Part shown: piece after piece, positions 44,350-56,205 of the stretch
Position numbering within the stretch: the stretch's first letter is position 1
Layout: every line of letters starts with the position of its first letter
Source: Shinisaurus crocodilurus
Taxonomy: Eukaryota > Chordata > Lepidosauria > Squamata > Shinisauridae
DNA length: 64,000 bases
Reading direction: 5' to 3'
Assembly: GCA_021292165.1 (NCBI GenBank)
Contig: JAHFWL010000040.1
Coordinates: 186,001 to 250,000 of the forward strand
Notes under the pieces: model-generated
What the model was told of the DNA's origin: nothing
Database searches by the model: none
What the model saw: only the letters and a program-made list of their open reading frames with translations
Made by a program: the position numbers and the translations under genes

Positions 44350-44860
44350 TCAACAAGAAAAAAATTCAAGACCTGACCTGATTAAAACCTCATCATATGT
44401 TGCCAAATGCCTGAGAGAAGAAGAAGGTCTTAACCTGGCACCGAAAAGATAACAATCTTGGTGCCAGGTGGGAGATGAAAAGGAGAAGTCGAGCTGTGTG
44501 TCATCAGCATACTGACAGCAATGTACTCCAAAACTCCAGATGACCCCACTCAGCGGGTTCATGTAGATGTTAAATAGCATGGGGAACAAAACCAGCCCCT
44601 GGGGAACTCCATGCTGGAGAATCCACGGGGCCAAGCAATATTCTCCCAGCCTTCTCGAGCCGGCCATCCAAGTAGGAGCAGAACCACTGCAACACAGTAC
44701 CTCCCATTCCAAGCTCAGACAGCTGCCCCAGGAGGATACCATGGTTGATGGTATCGAAAACCACCGAGAGATCAAGGTGAATCAACAAGGCCACACTCCC
44801 CCTGTCTCTCTCCTGACATAGGTCATCATACAGGGCATAGAAGGGTGTTTCCATGCCAAA
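44350..44860 (-). mobile_element. L2-type LINE, RT fragment
   Basis: Minus-strand readings LIHLDLSVVFDTINHGILLG, MGGTVLQWFCSYLDGR and QYADDTQLDFSF are L2 reverse-transcriptase motifs. Confidence 0.78.
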
Positions 44861-45659
44861 ACCTGACCTGAATTACAAGCAGTCTCTTGTAATCTTGTAA
44901 TCTGACCTACATTTGATAAGAATTACTAGGGATTCCTTTGATGGTTTCTTACAAGAATCCCTTATATTCTTGGTCAGGTCTTAGCTGCTTTACATTCAGC
45001 ATCAAACCAACCAGAAAAAGAGTTTGCTTTTATTTATAGATGTTATCAGATAGGGCCTAAATTCTGTAGTAACTTGTTGGAAAACGTCTGTGTGATTTAC
45101 AGATTATTTATCCCAAAATAATTGGTGCAAATTAATCATGTGATGGCTGTAATCTTTCTTGAATGGCACTACTAATTCTCAAGGACCATTTCAGTCTTCT
45201 CTCACCCAACATTTCCCCACTCAAATTTAATGTGTCAGTCAGTGGTACACGTTCAAGTAATGGCTATAATGACACTAGTATTGGGAAATGGTCTCTTTCG
45301 GTGCATTCAAGAACTTCAAAGGTGTTTACTAGATGAAATAGTGAAGGTGATACCATTACATGGCAATAACACTATCACCTCCTTTGCTCAGATAAGTATA
45401 ATAGCCTCTAGATTTGTCCACCAAGCTCCCATGGAGAGTACGGTAATACCTTGGATTGAGAGCATAATTCATTCTGGAACCATGCTTGTAATCCAAAACA
45501 CTCTTATATCAAAGCAAGTCTCTGGCAGGCATGAGCAGGGCCAATTTCGGCCCGCTACACCCACTCGAGGCGAGCGGTTACATCCCTACACTTGTCTTGC
45601 AAGACATCGCTTGTTTATCAAGCGATGGTTAAAGGCAGCCGCCGGAGGGATCACATCAT

Positions 45660-46680
45660 CATCATCATCATCATCAGGCGATCACTCGTGACCGAGTAAG
45701 ATTGTCTTCCGGGATAAAAGGAGGAAATTCTAAAGAAGATTGTGTAGACTCTAGCGATGGGTCCGTAAGTGACTGTGGAGGCCAATTCTAGATCCACACA
45801 GCTTCCCACAGTGAGGACACAGGTTACCAGATAGAAGATGGTCCTGTAAAGGATTCATTTGACGTGCTTTTCGCCTAGCACGTTTCTCCCTTTCACCTTG
45901 CACTCGGGCTTCTTCAAAGTCCATGGAACCTTTGTGAAAGGCCAACCTCCATTTAGATCGTTCATGGGCCAGAGCTTCCCAGTTTTCGATGTTTATATTG
46001 CATTTTTTTAGATTAGCCTTATGAACATCTTTAAACCTCTTATATTGACCACCGATATTCCGCTTTCCATTCTTGAGTTGGGAGTAAAGTAACTGCTTTG
46101 GGAGACGGCAGTCAGGCATTCGAACAACATGACCGGTCCACTGAAGTTGGCGTTGAAGGATCATTTTTTCAATGCTAGTAGTCTTTGCTTCTTCCAGTAC
46201 ACTGACATTTGTTCGTCTATCTTCCCAAGTAATTCGCAGGATTTTCCGGAGGCAACGTTGATGAAACCTTTCAAGGAGGTGGAAGTGACGTTTATAGATA
46301 GTCCATGTTTCGCAGGCATACAATAAAGTTGGTAATACAATGGCTTCATAAACCAGTGTTTTGGTCTTCTTACAAATATCCCGATCCTCGAACACTCTAT
46401 GTTTCATTCGAGAAAATGCGGCACTTGTGGAGCTCAAACGATGCTGGATTTCACTGTCGATGTTAGCTGTAACAGAAAGATAGCTGCCAAGATAGAGAAA
46501 ATGATTGACATTTTCCAGTATTGTCCCGCCAAGCTGGATAGATGGCATCACCAAAGGGTTAGGTTGCACTTGCTGATGAAGCACTTTGGTCTTTTTGATG
46601 TTAAGTGAGAGGCCAAGTTTTCCGTATGCTTCTGCAAAAGCATTTAGGATAGTTTGGAGATCATGCTGAAGGATTTGCAC
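45660..46680 (-). mobile_element. Non-LTR retrotransposon 3' end with CCHH finger, longer copy
   Basis: A single open frame (46680-45751) holds the RT tail (LGLSLNIKKTKVLH, LGGTILENVNHFLYLGS, LLYACETWTIYK) and the CCHH finger. It is almost residue-for-residue the same as the plus-strand copy at 19.8 kb. A CATCAT tract (the complement of the GATGAT tail) ends it at 45652-45676. Confidence 0.78.
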
Positions 46681-47110
46681 TGGCTACCAGTTGCTTGCCG
46701 AGCTGAATTCAAGGTGTTGGTTTTGACCTTTAAAACCCTATACGGCTCTGGTCCAGTTTATCTCAAGGAGCGTCTCCAGCAACACCAAGTGGCTCAACAA
46801 GATCTGCCACGGATGGCCTTCTCCTTGTCCCTTCAGCGAGAGCAGCTAGACTGGTGGGGATGAGGAAGAGGGTCTTTTCTGTGGCAGCCCCCGTACTGTG
46901 GCACTCTCTCCCGAGTGACCTCCGCCATGCCCCCTCTCTGATGAGCTTCCGTCGCTCATTAAAAACCTGGTTGTTCAGGCGGGAATATGGGGTGGGTTAA
47001 GATTTTAAAAATTTTATATTGTTTCAATGTATTTTATTGCATTTATGTATTTTATTCTGTGTACATCGCCCAGGGTGGCCGGTTGCCAGCCAGATGGGCG
47101 ATAAATAAAT
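46654..47110 (+). mobile_element. L2-type LINE 3' end
   Basis: Readings LKDLHWLPVACRAEFKVLVL and GSGPVYLKERL are followed by the L2 3' UTR and an AATA-rich tail. Confidence 0.75.
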
Positions 47111-47181
47111 ATTAATAATAAATAATAAATAATAATAAGTCAACATTTATTAAATATTTTTGCTTGTCTTGCAAAACGCTC

Positions 47182-47460
47182 TCAGACCAAGTTACTTGCA
47201 ATCCAAGGTATTACTGTATATAAATTATGATGATAAACAAATTTTAAAAAATTTAATCCCTGTTGATTGTATTTACTGTCCCTAGAGAGATGAGCTGCTA
47301 GAAAAATATCTTCCAACTCTAGGCCCAGTTGTTGCAAAAGGCCCTCTGAGGCTGCACCAATTCGAGCATTAAAGTCCCCATGAATAAAAATAAATACATT
47401 TGGGGACATTTGAGTTATCTGTTCCAGGAGAAATGGTAAATCCTCCCAAATCTAATCGAC
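47182..47460 (-). mobile_element. LINE endonuclease fragment
   Basis: The reading FIHGDFNARIG with a downstream S-R-D-S-K-x-N-x-x-G-L-x-F-L pattern is the C-terminal part of an apurinic-endonuclease-type LINE domain. Clade not assigned. Confidence 0.55.
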
Positions 47461-47924
47461 CATTAATGGGCACTTGGTGGGAGGGAAATAAGTATTTATG
47501 CAAAAGTATTTATGTACTTTAAATGGGATATATTGGTCAGAAGAAGATTGTGCACATGCCCAGCGGAGAATTTGACTACACGCTATGTCAATAGTCAAGG
47601 TGATGATGAGTTTATGGATTAAGAAAAGAGTAAGAGATAAACAGGAAGAAATGTCTGACTAGTAAAAGAAACACAATAAAACAATAGGGAGATTTGTTCA
47701 AAATAAGTCAAGAATTACTTGCTTACTAGAGGAGACCCCTCCCTTCTCCATAAGAGAAACAAGAGAATTAAAGATATAAAAATGCTTGCTACTGATATGG
47801 AAGCTAGCTCTCTCTTGAAGCTCACCCTTGCCATCAACATGACATCACAAGAATCAGCCTCTTCACCCCACTCTGGCTCCAGCTAGAGTAGATGCGAGAG
47901 GACTCAAATTATAGGTTAACCCAG

Positions 47925-48560
47925 TGGTAGACAGTGTGGTGCCCGTAGGCACTGTGGCACCCCTGGACGCCTTTCGTGTTGCCAGTTGAGGTGCCCTACC
48001 CCTCTTACTTTTTTAAAAAAATAAGAAAATGTCTTACTGCCAGCTGGGACTGCTAGAAAGCAAAGTGAGGGCTTCTATCTGCCCCCATCTTGCTTTTCCA
48101 TAAATGGCTCTGGGCCACACGAGTGGCTCAGAGACGTCCTTAGGACATGAAGATGGCAGATGACTGCACGCCAGTGCTTTCATCTGCAGTGCACCCATTT
48201 TGTGTTGATGAACAGGACATTTTCTCAAATTGCCAACTCTGCACACGTGGCCAAGAAGACTGCCTTCCCTTGGGTTATGATCTGCATACTGAGAATGTTT
48301 GTTGTTGACTGTTTGCAAGGAAGCCTCTAAAACGTAACTCATTAACATGTGCAGAACAACTTTGATGGCATCGACAACAGTATTAGCATTTCTTTCTTGA
48401 CAAATGTGTGCTGTGGTGTAGCTAGACGGAGGCGTGTGTAGCATGCTTGAAATAGCTGCCATGTTACTGTGCGGCGCGAAATCACGAATGTTTGTGTGTA
48501 CACATTCTATTGGAATCTCCAATTTTGGCTTTGACTGGTGAGAGAGAAATTGAGCCAAAA
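47925..48560. repeat. Probable hAT-derived sequence
   Basis: It opens CAGTGGTAGACAGTG, a hAT-like terminus, and contains a minus-strand open frame of 174 residues with no domain I can name. Boundaries are uncertain. Confidence 0.3.
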
Positions 48561-48889
48561 TGGATCAGCTCGTCCAGAGAGAAACTGTCAGTAGTGGTGG
48601 GCGATCCGGGAGCAACCCAACCCGCTTCTTGCACAGCGGACGCCGCTGCTGCACCCACCGAGATGGGATGAGGGCAGACGTACACTGAGCTGCTTGGCAG
48701 ACTTCTGCGCTTCTGGCAGGCCACTTTTTACGTTAAAAATGCAGTAAGATATGTTAAAAGTGGCCGCAGTTTGCGCAACTTATGCAAATTGTGGCTGCTT
48801 TTGGCCTATCTTATGGCATTTTCTATGTAATAAGCGGCCTGCTGTGAACTCAGAAGTCACTTCCCCGGGTTTTGGGTACCTCATTGCAT

Positions 48890-49210
48890 CTTGTGCACTG
48901 GACCACTAATATTAACTCTCACATCAACATTTTTCACAGCGAGCCAAGTTTTCTTTGTTTAGGAAAACACACTGCATTGCAAAATATGTATTTTCTTCCT
49001 CAATATGCAGCCAGGTAATACTTCAACATGTAAGACACATCGTTCGTAGATACCCACCATCACTTCCTATTTTCCACTGCAGACACAACAATAAATCAGG
49101 AGGAGACACAACCAAGGAAACAGATGCTAGTGGAAGTAGGGTGGTGGAGGCTGTATTGGAGACATTTTGGGTGAGTTTGCAAGTCACGAGAAGAACCCAC
49201 CCTGAGAATA
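48890..49210. repeat. Low-copy duplicated block A, copy 1
   Basis: It shares 'ccactaatattaactctca', 'acacaacaa/acacaacat' and 'aaacagatgctagtggaag' in the same order with 53720-54050, which is the 3' flank of the Ig-like C exon. Here no C exon remains next to it. Confidence 0.6.
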
Positions 49211-49599
49211 AGCTACGCAGGGTGTGTTGTTCATGAAACAACACATGGTGCGCTGGACAGATAACTGGGCTCACTGTGGGTTGTCCTTCCCCTCCCTCGG
49301 TCTTCCCATGGGTATCTCAGGGAACCCCAATGCAGGACCTGTCTTGTCTGCCGTTCTCATGGCAACTGTGAGCCCTTTTGAGCTCACTGTGGCTTTTTGT
49401 CCCCTTATTACTTCCCCTCCTCTGGAGATCGTGGAAAGCCATTTCCAATTTGACAGCTAGTGACAGCCTCTTCAAAGTGCCCAAGCTGCACATTTGAGGG
49501 GTTGTCATCGGTTTATCACACACACACACCCCATTTCTCTTTTCTTTTTCCAGAGCAAGGAAGTTGCACATTTTTTTCAAACATTTTTTCTAAATTACA

Positions 49600-49761
49600 G
49601 TCATGCCTTGGATTGAGAGCATAATTCGTTCCGGAAACGTGCTTGTAATCCAAAACACTCTTATATCAAAACGAAATCCCCCCCAAAAAAAATTGTACAG
49701 AGATTTTTAATTTGAGCCGTACTACAGTACTTGTATTGCAAGACGTCGCTTGTATATCAAG

Positions 49762-49799
<38 letters not shown>

Positions 49800-49864
49800 T
49801 AAAAATTTGCTTGTCTTGCAAAATGCTCTCAAACCAAGTTACTTGCAATCCAAGGTATTACTGT
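49600..49864. mobile_element. Tigger-like MITE with TA microsatellite
   Basis: A copy of the family described at 28384. (TA)n at 49763-49797 lies inside it. Confidence 0.7.
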
Positions 49865-50609
49865 TGTTGGACTCTAGTGGTTCTGAAATGGCAAGCCTCA
49901 CCTGGGCAATGTCCTTGGGGGATGTCTGCTGTCAACGTTGCAGCAGGCACGCCCAATGGGCATTGACCCGAAGAGGCTGCAAACAGCTTTAATTTTTACA
50001 CTGGTTTCTCTTGACAGCTGCCAAAAGCCGAGCTGTGAAGAGGAACCAAACTGATCTTTGCCTGTGAAAATGGGATGGCCACTAGATCATCCCCTTCATG
50101 GTGAGATCTTCAAGGGGTTTTTTTTTGGGGGGGGGGAGAACCGGAGTCTTCTCAGGGCCACCCATCATTTTTTGACAGGTACGTATGCAGGCATGAATGC
50201 ATATGTCCCTGTCAAAAAACATTGGGGAGCCCTGTCAAAAAAAAACCTCTTAAAAGGAGGTGGAGTTTTCAAAGCTCAAGCTCTGTGCATTTTTCCACTT
50301 TCCCAAGCACCTAGAATCTCAGGAAAGGGCGGAAATGTGCAAGGAAGCTGAGAAGAGTTCTACTTACCTAGGAATGAGCCTTATTGAATCAATGGGACCT
50401 ACTTCTGGGTAGACATATATAGGATGGAATGCCTAATCTCATTCCACAATCACCACAACCTCCCTACCCACCAGCAGGCTGACAGATGGCTGATTGGGGA
50501 GGTGAGGGTAGGTGTGAAAATTTGCTGGGGAACAGGAGAAGGGCCTCTGAGGATGACATTTTCAGATTCTGTAGTCTCAGTCTCGCTTCTGATTACAAAA
50601 ATTGACTTG

Positions 50610-50850
50610 TTCTAATGCAGCCCCCTCTACATTTCAAGGTGTCCATAGCTCTGCAGACTCCAAACTTCCCTGTCTCCTATCTGCCTGCAAAGCAGCAGGA
50701 CCCACCATCATTCCATCCCCTAGCTAGGAAATATGATTGCATAATAGTTCTGCACTCATCTTCTCATTCATACTCCACAGGGGCAAAGTGCAAAGGCCTC
50801 CACTAGCCTGTTTTGCTTGCATCCCTGAGGGGTTTTTCTCCATCTGCACT
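50610..50850. repeat. Low-copy duplicated block, copy 2 (partial)
   Basis: It matches 60300-60540 and the first part of 42200-42400 ('ctagctaggaaatatgattg' / 'ctggctaggaagcgtaattg'). It is cut off by an L2 fragment. Confidence 0.5.
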
Positions 50851-51780
50851 CAAACTCTCTCCCATTTTGCTTCATCACTCTCAGCACTGGACTATACCAT
50901 GGAGTCGTACAAGGTCTTCTCTGAGGAGGACGCTTAGGAGCAATCATGTCAACCACCCAGTTCATTCCTGCATTCCACAGATCAACCAGGAGTTTGAGAG
51001 GAGAGCCAGCCATATCAGCTGGAAACCTCCCCAGAGCCCTCTGAACACCATCTGGATCCATTAGTAAACTATGGCAGGCAGTGAGGTTCATCTGACCATG
51101 GCAAAGAGACTGATTCAAAGTCAAACCCTTCAGACCAGCATCTCCATGTCCAAATGAGAAAACCATGTCTAGAGTAATCCACGCTACATCCGTTGGGTCA
51201 ATGACATGTTGGGACAGTCCCATGGTTATCATAGAGACTATGAAATCCTGAGCCATCCCACCCTAGACAAGGTGCCCTCAGCATGAATGTTGACATCCCC
51301 CAGATTGAATGTTGACATCCCCCAGAATCAGCAGTCGAGACCACCTCTGTCAGCACAGAAGGGGAGACTGTTGAGCAGTGGGGTGGGCAGTACACCAACA
51401 GAATCCCCGATTTGTCCCACTGGCCCAACACAAGGTGTGCAAACACTCCAGACTAGTAATCAGACCGACAGGGGGCCTGGAGAGGGAGGTAGAATTCCTA
51501 TAGACCATAGCAACCCTCCCCCTGCCCCAGCCCTCAGATCTACCTTGATGCTGAACCAAGTACCCTGGTGGGAAAAGTTGGGAGAGACTAACTCCTCCAT
51601 GCTCACCCACCCAGGTCTGGGTGATATATGCCAGATCAGCTGCCTCAGTCAGTATTAGGTCATGAAAGAGGGAAGCCTTGGCTTCCGGTGTGAGTTTAAT
51701 GTCGACCTGACGCTTCCTCGAAATTGGGGGAGACCGATACGGCATGAAATCCAGTCAAGAGGTTATCCTGGCTGGGTAAT
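50830..51780 (-). mobile_element. L2-type LINE, endonuclease region
   Basis: Minus-strand frames contain LILTEAADLAYITQTWVGEH and GRVAMVYRNS, then DMVFSFGHGDAG and RPPQRRPCTTPWYSPVLRVM, the endonuclease and linker of L2 proteins with frameshifts. Confidence 0.72.
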
Positions 51781-52216
51781 CTCCCCAGAATAAGAGGATG
51801 ATCTAAGAGTGATTCCCAGCATATCTCTAATGCTCTCTCTGTGAGTTGTTTTGCAGCGTCTTGGAGGCAGCTGCAGTCTCTTTCGGGGAGGGGTAGAGAG
51901 TGGGAGTATCCATCATCGCTCACCGCCATGTCTGGAGTTCTTTTCTCAAGAACCTGAAGATAGACAACTCCATTTCTTAAAGATTTATTGCCAATTAGTA
52001 ACAAAGAGAAATTTTATCCACAATCAGGACTAAATACCCTTTTCTCGGGAATATTAAAAAGAAAATAAGTTTCAAAAACTACATAATCAGAAGATCAACA
52101 AATGTGCCTTGAAGTGAGAAAGAAAGAGGTATTGTAACTCCTTTTACTTTGAATTTTGGAAAAGTATAAAGTAGTATTAACAGACTGTTAATTTTTTAAT
52201 TTTCTGCGTCACGGAC

Positions 52217-52660
52217 AAGATGGCTACTTATGATTTGTGGCTGCAGCTAGCCGGCGAATTAATGGGGATGCTTAAAGTATTTCAGAAAAAACGGCTGGGG
52301 AGGTTGGTGAAATCAGAAATAAATCAAAAATTCCAGGACAATACTGAGGGTGACCAATCGTTTGTGAAGTCTGAACAGAACAGGGAGAATAATTGGAAGA
52401 TTGATGTGCTACGAGAGATAACAGATGGACTTTCAAAGAGAGAAAGCAAAGAGGAGATTGCCACTGAAGCGAACAGTGAAGATGTTTTTGAGAAGTCATT
52501 CACAGAGAACTGGAAAGATGATTGCTGCCGGAGGAAGACAGCTATGGGGGCTCACAAGAGAAAAAAAAGTTTTTTGTGGAACATGAGCCTGAAAAAGATG
52601 TATATTGTGAACACTGTGTTTGATCGGGGGAAAGGGTTTGTTGACTATTGGATGGGATAA
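52217..52660 (+). other. Unrecognised open frame
   Basis: A 146-residue frame starting MATYDLWLQLAGELMGML, very rich in Lys and Glu and likely helical. The AT-rich 3' neighbourhood (52660-53640) is non-coding. It may be the first ORF of an L1-like element. I do not recognise a host protein. Confidence 0.25.
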
Positions 52661-53719
52661 ATGGTTTGACCCATGACCATGATATGAAAAAGTTATTTGC
52701 TTATTATTGGATAGAATAAATGGTTTGATTCATATTATGTTAACTGCTGACCTTTGGTGGAAGGGGGAGGTTCTTATGAAAGAAGTAAGGGGGTTCAGTT
52801 TCCCAAATGGATTGGTGGGAGGAATCCGAATGGGAGAAATTTAATTGGATCACTGATAGTGATCCAAAGAGAATATTCATAAACCTGAACCTAAAGGGGT
52901 GAGTGAGAGGAACCCCTTTGAGAGAAAGGAGAACTTCTCCAGAGTGAGGGGGCTTTTCTTTGTATTTTTCATTAATGTGGTGGCTTTGATCTTGAAGGGG
53001 GCATAGTTAGGAAGAATGGGATTAGAAAAAAGATTACTTGCTGAGTAAAATAAAAATAAGGTATAATATTGAATTAGAATTTGAATAATAATTGGTCATT
53101 GGTAAAAATGTATTGAGTCTGGATGAAACTTAGTATTGAGAATGATTAATGGAAAGGAACTAACTAAATGTAGATTAAAATTTGGGTTGTGAAGTAATGT
53201 GGAGATGTGAAACTATTCTTAAAAAATGAAATAAAAGCTAGGCTTTTTGTTTTTATAAATAGAGGGAAAGAAGATAGATATTTTCATTAAATATAAGTAG
53301 AAATATTAAATATTGTTCAAGTAGAAAGATTATTATTTATGTTTAGGAGTAAAATGTTGTAAGATTTAGAGGCTTTGTCAATTTGTGAGGTTGATAAATA
53401 AGAGAGGGGGGATCTTCAACTACAGTGATTAGGAAGAAGGACTACTCTGATTTGTATGTGGAAAAATTTGAAGTTGGAGGGAAAGTTCTGGAAGAAACAG
53501 CCACAAGAGAAAAGGACAAGGAACAGGGGAAACATGTGCATGCATGCAATGGGGAAGTCAGTTACGGCAGTGCAAGCTGCTCACACATCAGCCTTTGGGG
53601 TCTCGTGCACTTAGAACACATTGAAAATCTGAGATAAGAGGTAACAAGGTGGTGTGGGTGGAATTTTCAAAGAAGCTTGATTTCCCATTCATTTCTAATG
53701 GGAGTTGGGGACCTCATTC

Positions 53720-54050
53720 CGTCTTGTACAATCGATCACTAATATTAACTCTCATATCAACAGTTGCTCACAGTGAACCAGATGTTCTTTACTTTAAGAA
53801 ATGCATTTTATTGCAAGCTATTTATTTCCTTCACAAAAGATGTGGGCAGTTAATGTTTTAACATTTAAGACCCATCTTTCTTACATATGCACCATCAATT
53901 ATCCACTGAGGAATCAGCAATAAACCAGGGGTAGACACAACATTGGAAACAGATACTAGTGGAGGTAGGAGAGGCAGAGGCTACATTTGAGAAATTATTA
54001 TGATGGTTAGTAGCAAGTGCTGGCAGTACAGGAGAGCACTAAGGAGTCGC
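53720..54050. repeat. Low-copy duplicated block A, copy 2
   Basis: Paralogue of 48890-49210, lying directly downstream (in transcription) of the stop codon of the Ig-like C exon. Confidence 0.6.
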
Positions 54051-54063
54051 TGACAGCGGTTGG

Positions 54064-54332
54064 TTAAGCCATGTTCTTGACCAAGGTCTTCTGAGTTGTT
54101 TGGTTGGGCAATGCCTCATATTTCCTTGTGCATGTGAAGTTGACTAAATCATTCAAATCCTGTTGAGTGATTTCCAACATAATGCAGATGATTATCTGCC
54201 CAAGCAGGCGGAACTCAAGTTCGAGCTTGACAGTACCTTGCAGCCTGCGAATGACAGTGACTGTTCCCTGCATAGCTAGTTGTTCCGATGGAGGCGGCAG
54301 GATGTCAACAGATGGGGGGGAGTGGGTGCCAC
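54064..54332 (-). pseudogene. Immunoglobulin heavy-chain CH4-like exon, decayed
   Basis: The exon follows a strong pyrimidine tract and CATCCAG acceptor. It starts in phase 1 and reads GTHSPPSVDILPPPSEQLAM ... CIMLEITQQDLNDLVNFTCT, RKYEALPNQTTQKTLVKNMA, then TAA. The P-S-V-x-I-L-P-P-P-S-E-Q-L start and F-T-C-x-x-x-x-E-A-L-P-N-x-T-T-Q-K-T end are those of the last constant domain of IgM-like heavy chains. At about 88 residues it is short for this domain. The region that should carry the first cysteine and core tryptophan is missing or replaced, so no normal disulphide could form. No secretory tail or membrane exon was seen. It is probably a relic, unless the upstream signal-peptide exon makes it part of a reduced gene. 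Confidence 0.72.
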
Positions 54333-55955
54333 CTGGATGGTGAAAAAGAGAAAGGGGGGGAAAAGAAAATCAAATGTGCATTCCTTATCATTTTTAAACC
54401 TGGTTTCTTTGCTTCTTCAGACCTCACACGTGCGTGTGAGTGTGTGTGTGTGCATTTATGAGTGTGAGAGAGACTTGCTGACAGCCTCCATCCCATTTAG
54501 CTTTGGTGGATTCATTCAGCTCCTCACAGCTGAGCTGGGCCCCCCAGTGCAGGCCTGAGTAACAAGACCCATCCAGCCAAATGCAGCTCAGCAGGCACTG
54601 ATGATGGCTCATTTGTGGGATTTTTTTTTTTGCCCCAACGTGCAATACTTTACACTAGGTTGCATTGAACCCCGTTTGCCATTTTGATGCCCATTCTCCC
54701 AGTCTGGATACATCTTTTGGAGCTCCTCACAATCCCCTTTTGTTTTAACCACCGTGAATAAATTGATGTCGTAAGCAAAGCACAGCATGACTTTCCTAGT
54801 GGTTGACAGTCTTGCACTGACAACATGAGCGCTAGGGACGTGTGAGGAATCCAATGGGGTGTGTGTGTGTGTGAAAATCCAACAGTTTTTCATGATTTGG
54901 CCCCCCAGATTCAAGTTTGCCATCCCTGCACTGGTGCGGACTCACTATGAAGCGAGTAGAGCCAATTCACGGACTTCTGTCTCTATGATGGGCCGGGGTA
55001 AAGGAAACTTGTGCATATTGCATACAGGTATGCAAGTTGTGGAACTTCACATAATTTGCGTAAATCGGGGTATTTTGCAGTTTTGCACAAATGAGCACTC
55101 AAAAAGCACGTCAATCTCGTGTGATTTGTATAAAATCAGCTGTTTTTACGCAATTTACGCTAGATCCACATGCTTTTCAAGTGCTTATTTGTGCCAAACA
55201 TGCAAAGTACCCTGTTTCACGCGAATTGCATGAACATTTTGTGCAAATTTCTTTAATGTTTAAAAAAAATGCGCAAATTGAGGCCCTTCTTAAAGATGGA
55301 AGTCTGCGGGGAAAACCCCCAACTTGGCTTGCTTCCGATCATTGGGTCAGAAGCCGGCAAAAAGCCCATCAAGCTCAAACGAGCCAGTCTTCCCAATGTC
55401 GGCACATCCCTACGTAGGGATGTAACCGCTCGCCTCGAGCGGGCATAGCGGGCCAGAATCGGCCCTGCTCACCCCCGCCCGAGACTCGCTTTGATATAAG
55501 AGTGTTTTGGATTACAAGCACGGTTCCAGAATGAATTATGCTTGCAGTCCAAGGTATTACTGTATCAATTTGCCAAATTACCGGTAAATACTTTTCATAA
55601 AGATGAGATTAAAAAGGCATTCTACTATTCCGCCCCCCTTTCTTACAACTGCTGGTCATCAACTGGTTGGTTAGGATTCAGCACTGGTTCACAAGACCAG
55701 CACTACCACCACCAACTCTATGGCATAAAATGAGATATGATTGGTCTTCACCTTGCCTGCTCTTTCTAGGGAGGCTATCACGAACTCTGTAGTCCAAAGA
55801 AAATCTCTGTAGGAAAGAGGCTCAAGATGAAGCCTGCAGGGGCACAGAGAAGTCCACCTGCCCAGCAAGAAGCAGCTCGAGGGGCTGACAGGTAAAGAGG
55901 GGTCTTAACATGAGGCGTGTAGGAGAAGGTGAGAAGGAAGCAGTGGTAAGCTCAC
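54333..55955. other. Putative intron with repeats
   Basis: It contains TG/CA tracts (54429-54452, 54855-54875), repeat fragments and a partial Tigger-like MITE (55415-55562). A 36-bp exon-like stretch (EFVIASLERAGK, about 55758-55793) has an acceptor and a GTGAAG donor, but its phase does not fit the C exon. Confidence 0.4.
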
Positions 55956-56040
55956 CGGTAGCATCCTGGAGAAAAGCCCTAGGCAGGCAGTCCACCTGGA
56001 CAAGGAGACCCAAAAGGAGGAAGAGGATGCCAGCCTGCAT
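55956..56040 (-). CDS. Signal-peptide first exon of an unnamed secreted or membrane protein
   Basis: The exon starts at an ATG in good context and encodes MQAGILFLLLGLLVQVDC, a strong signal peptide, followed by LPRAFLQDAT and one further base. It ends at a consensus GTGAGC donor. A TATA box stands about 45 bp upstream of the ATG. The phase (1) fits the Ig-like C exon at 54332, the next good acceptor with an open downstream frame, so the two may be exons of one gene with an Ig C domain and no V domain. Alternatively it is the first exon of an unrelated small secreted protein whose other exons I cannot see. Not recognised by name. Confidence 0.6.
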
Positions 56041-56082
56041 GGTGGGATCTTGTGTGAGTGCCCGAGAAGAGGCTAGGACTGC

Positions 56083-56089
56083 TTATATA
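56083..56089 (-). promoter_or_regulatory. TATA box
   Basis: TATATAA on the minus strand, within ACTATATAAGC, correctly spaced for a start site about 15-20 bp before the ATG at 56040. The sequence upstream is cut about 100 bp further on by a CR1 LINE. Confidence 0.65.
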
Positions 56090-56205
56090 GTGTTCCGGGG
56101 TAAATTGGGGAGGAAAGTTACCTGTAAACTCCTGTAGCACCACGCAGACAATCTAGGAAGGAACAGGATGGTCTAGGCAGGATGATCTTGGGCAGTCCTC
56201 CCAGT

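Larger units (their letters stand above)
45442..47222. mobile_element. Tigger-like MITE split by nested LINEs
   Basis: The left half (45442-45640) and right half (47135-47222) of the MITE described at 28384 enclose the CCHH-finger LINE (45660-46680, minus) and an L2 3' end (46654-47110, plus). The MITE is therefore the older insertion. Confidence 0.55.

Noticed and set aside
48034..48558. 174-residue minus-strand open frame
   Set aside because: No recognisable domain. It lies behind a hAT-like terminus and has no splice or promoter context.
49317..49580. Search for a second Ig-like C exon beside block A copy 1
   Set aside because: Similarity to 53.7-54.05 kb fades before the position of the C exon, and the local open frame shows no Ig motif.
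55758..55793. 36-bp exon-like stretch (EFVIASLERAGK) between the signal-peptide and Ig-like exons
   Set aside because: It has AG and GT borders, but its end phase does not match the C exon, and such short stretches occur often by chance.
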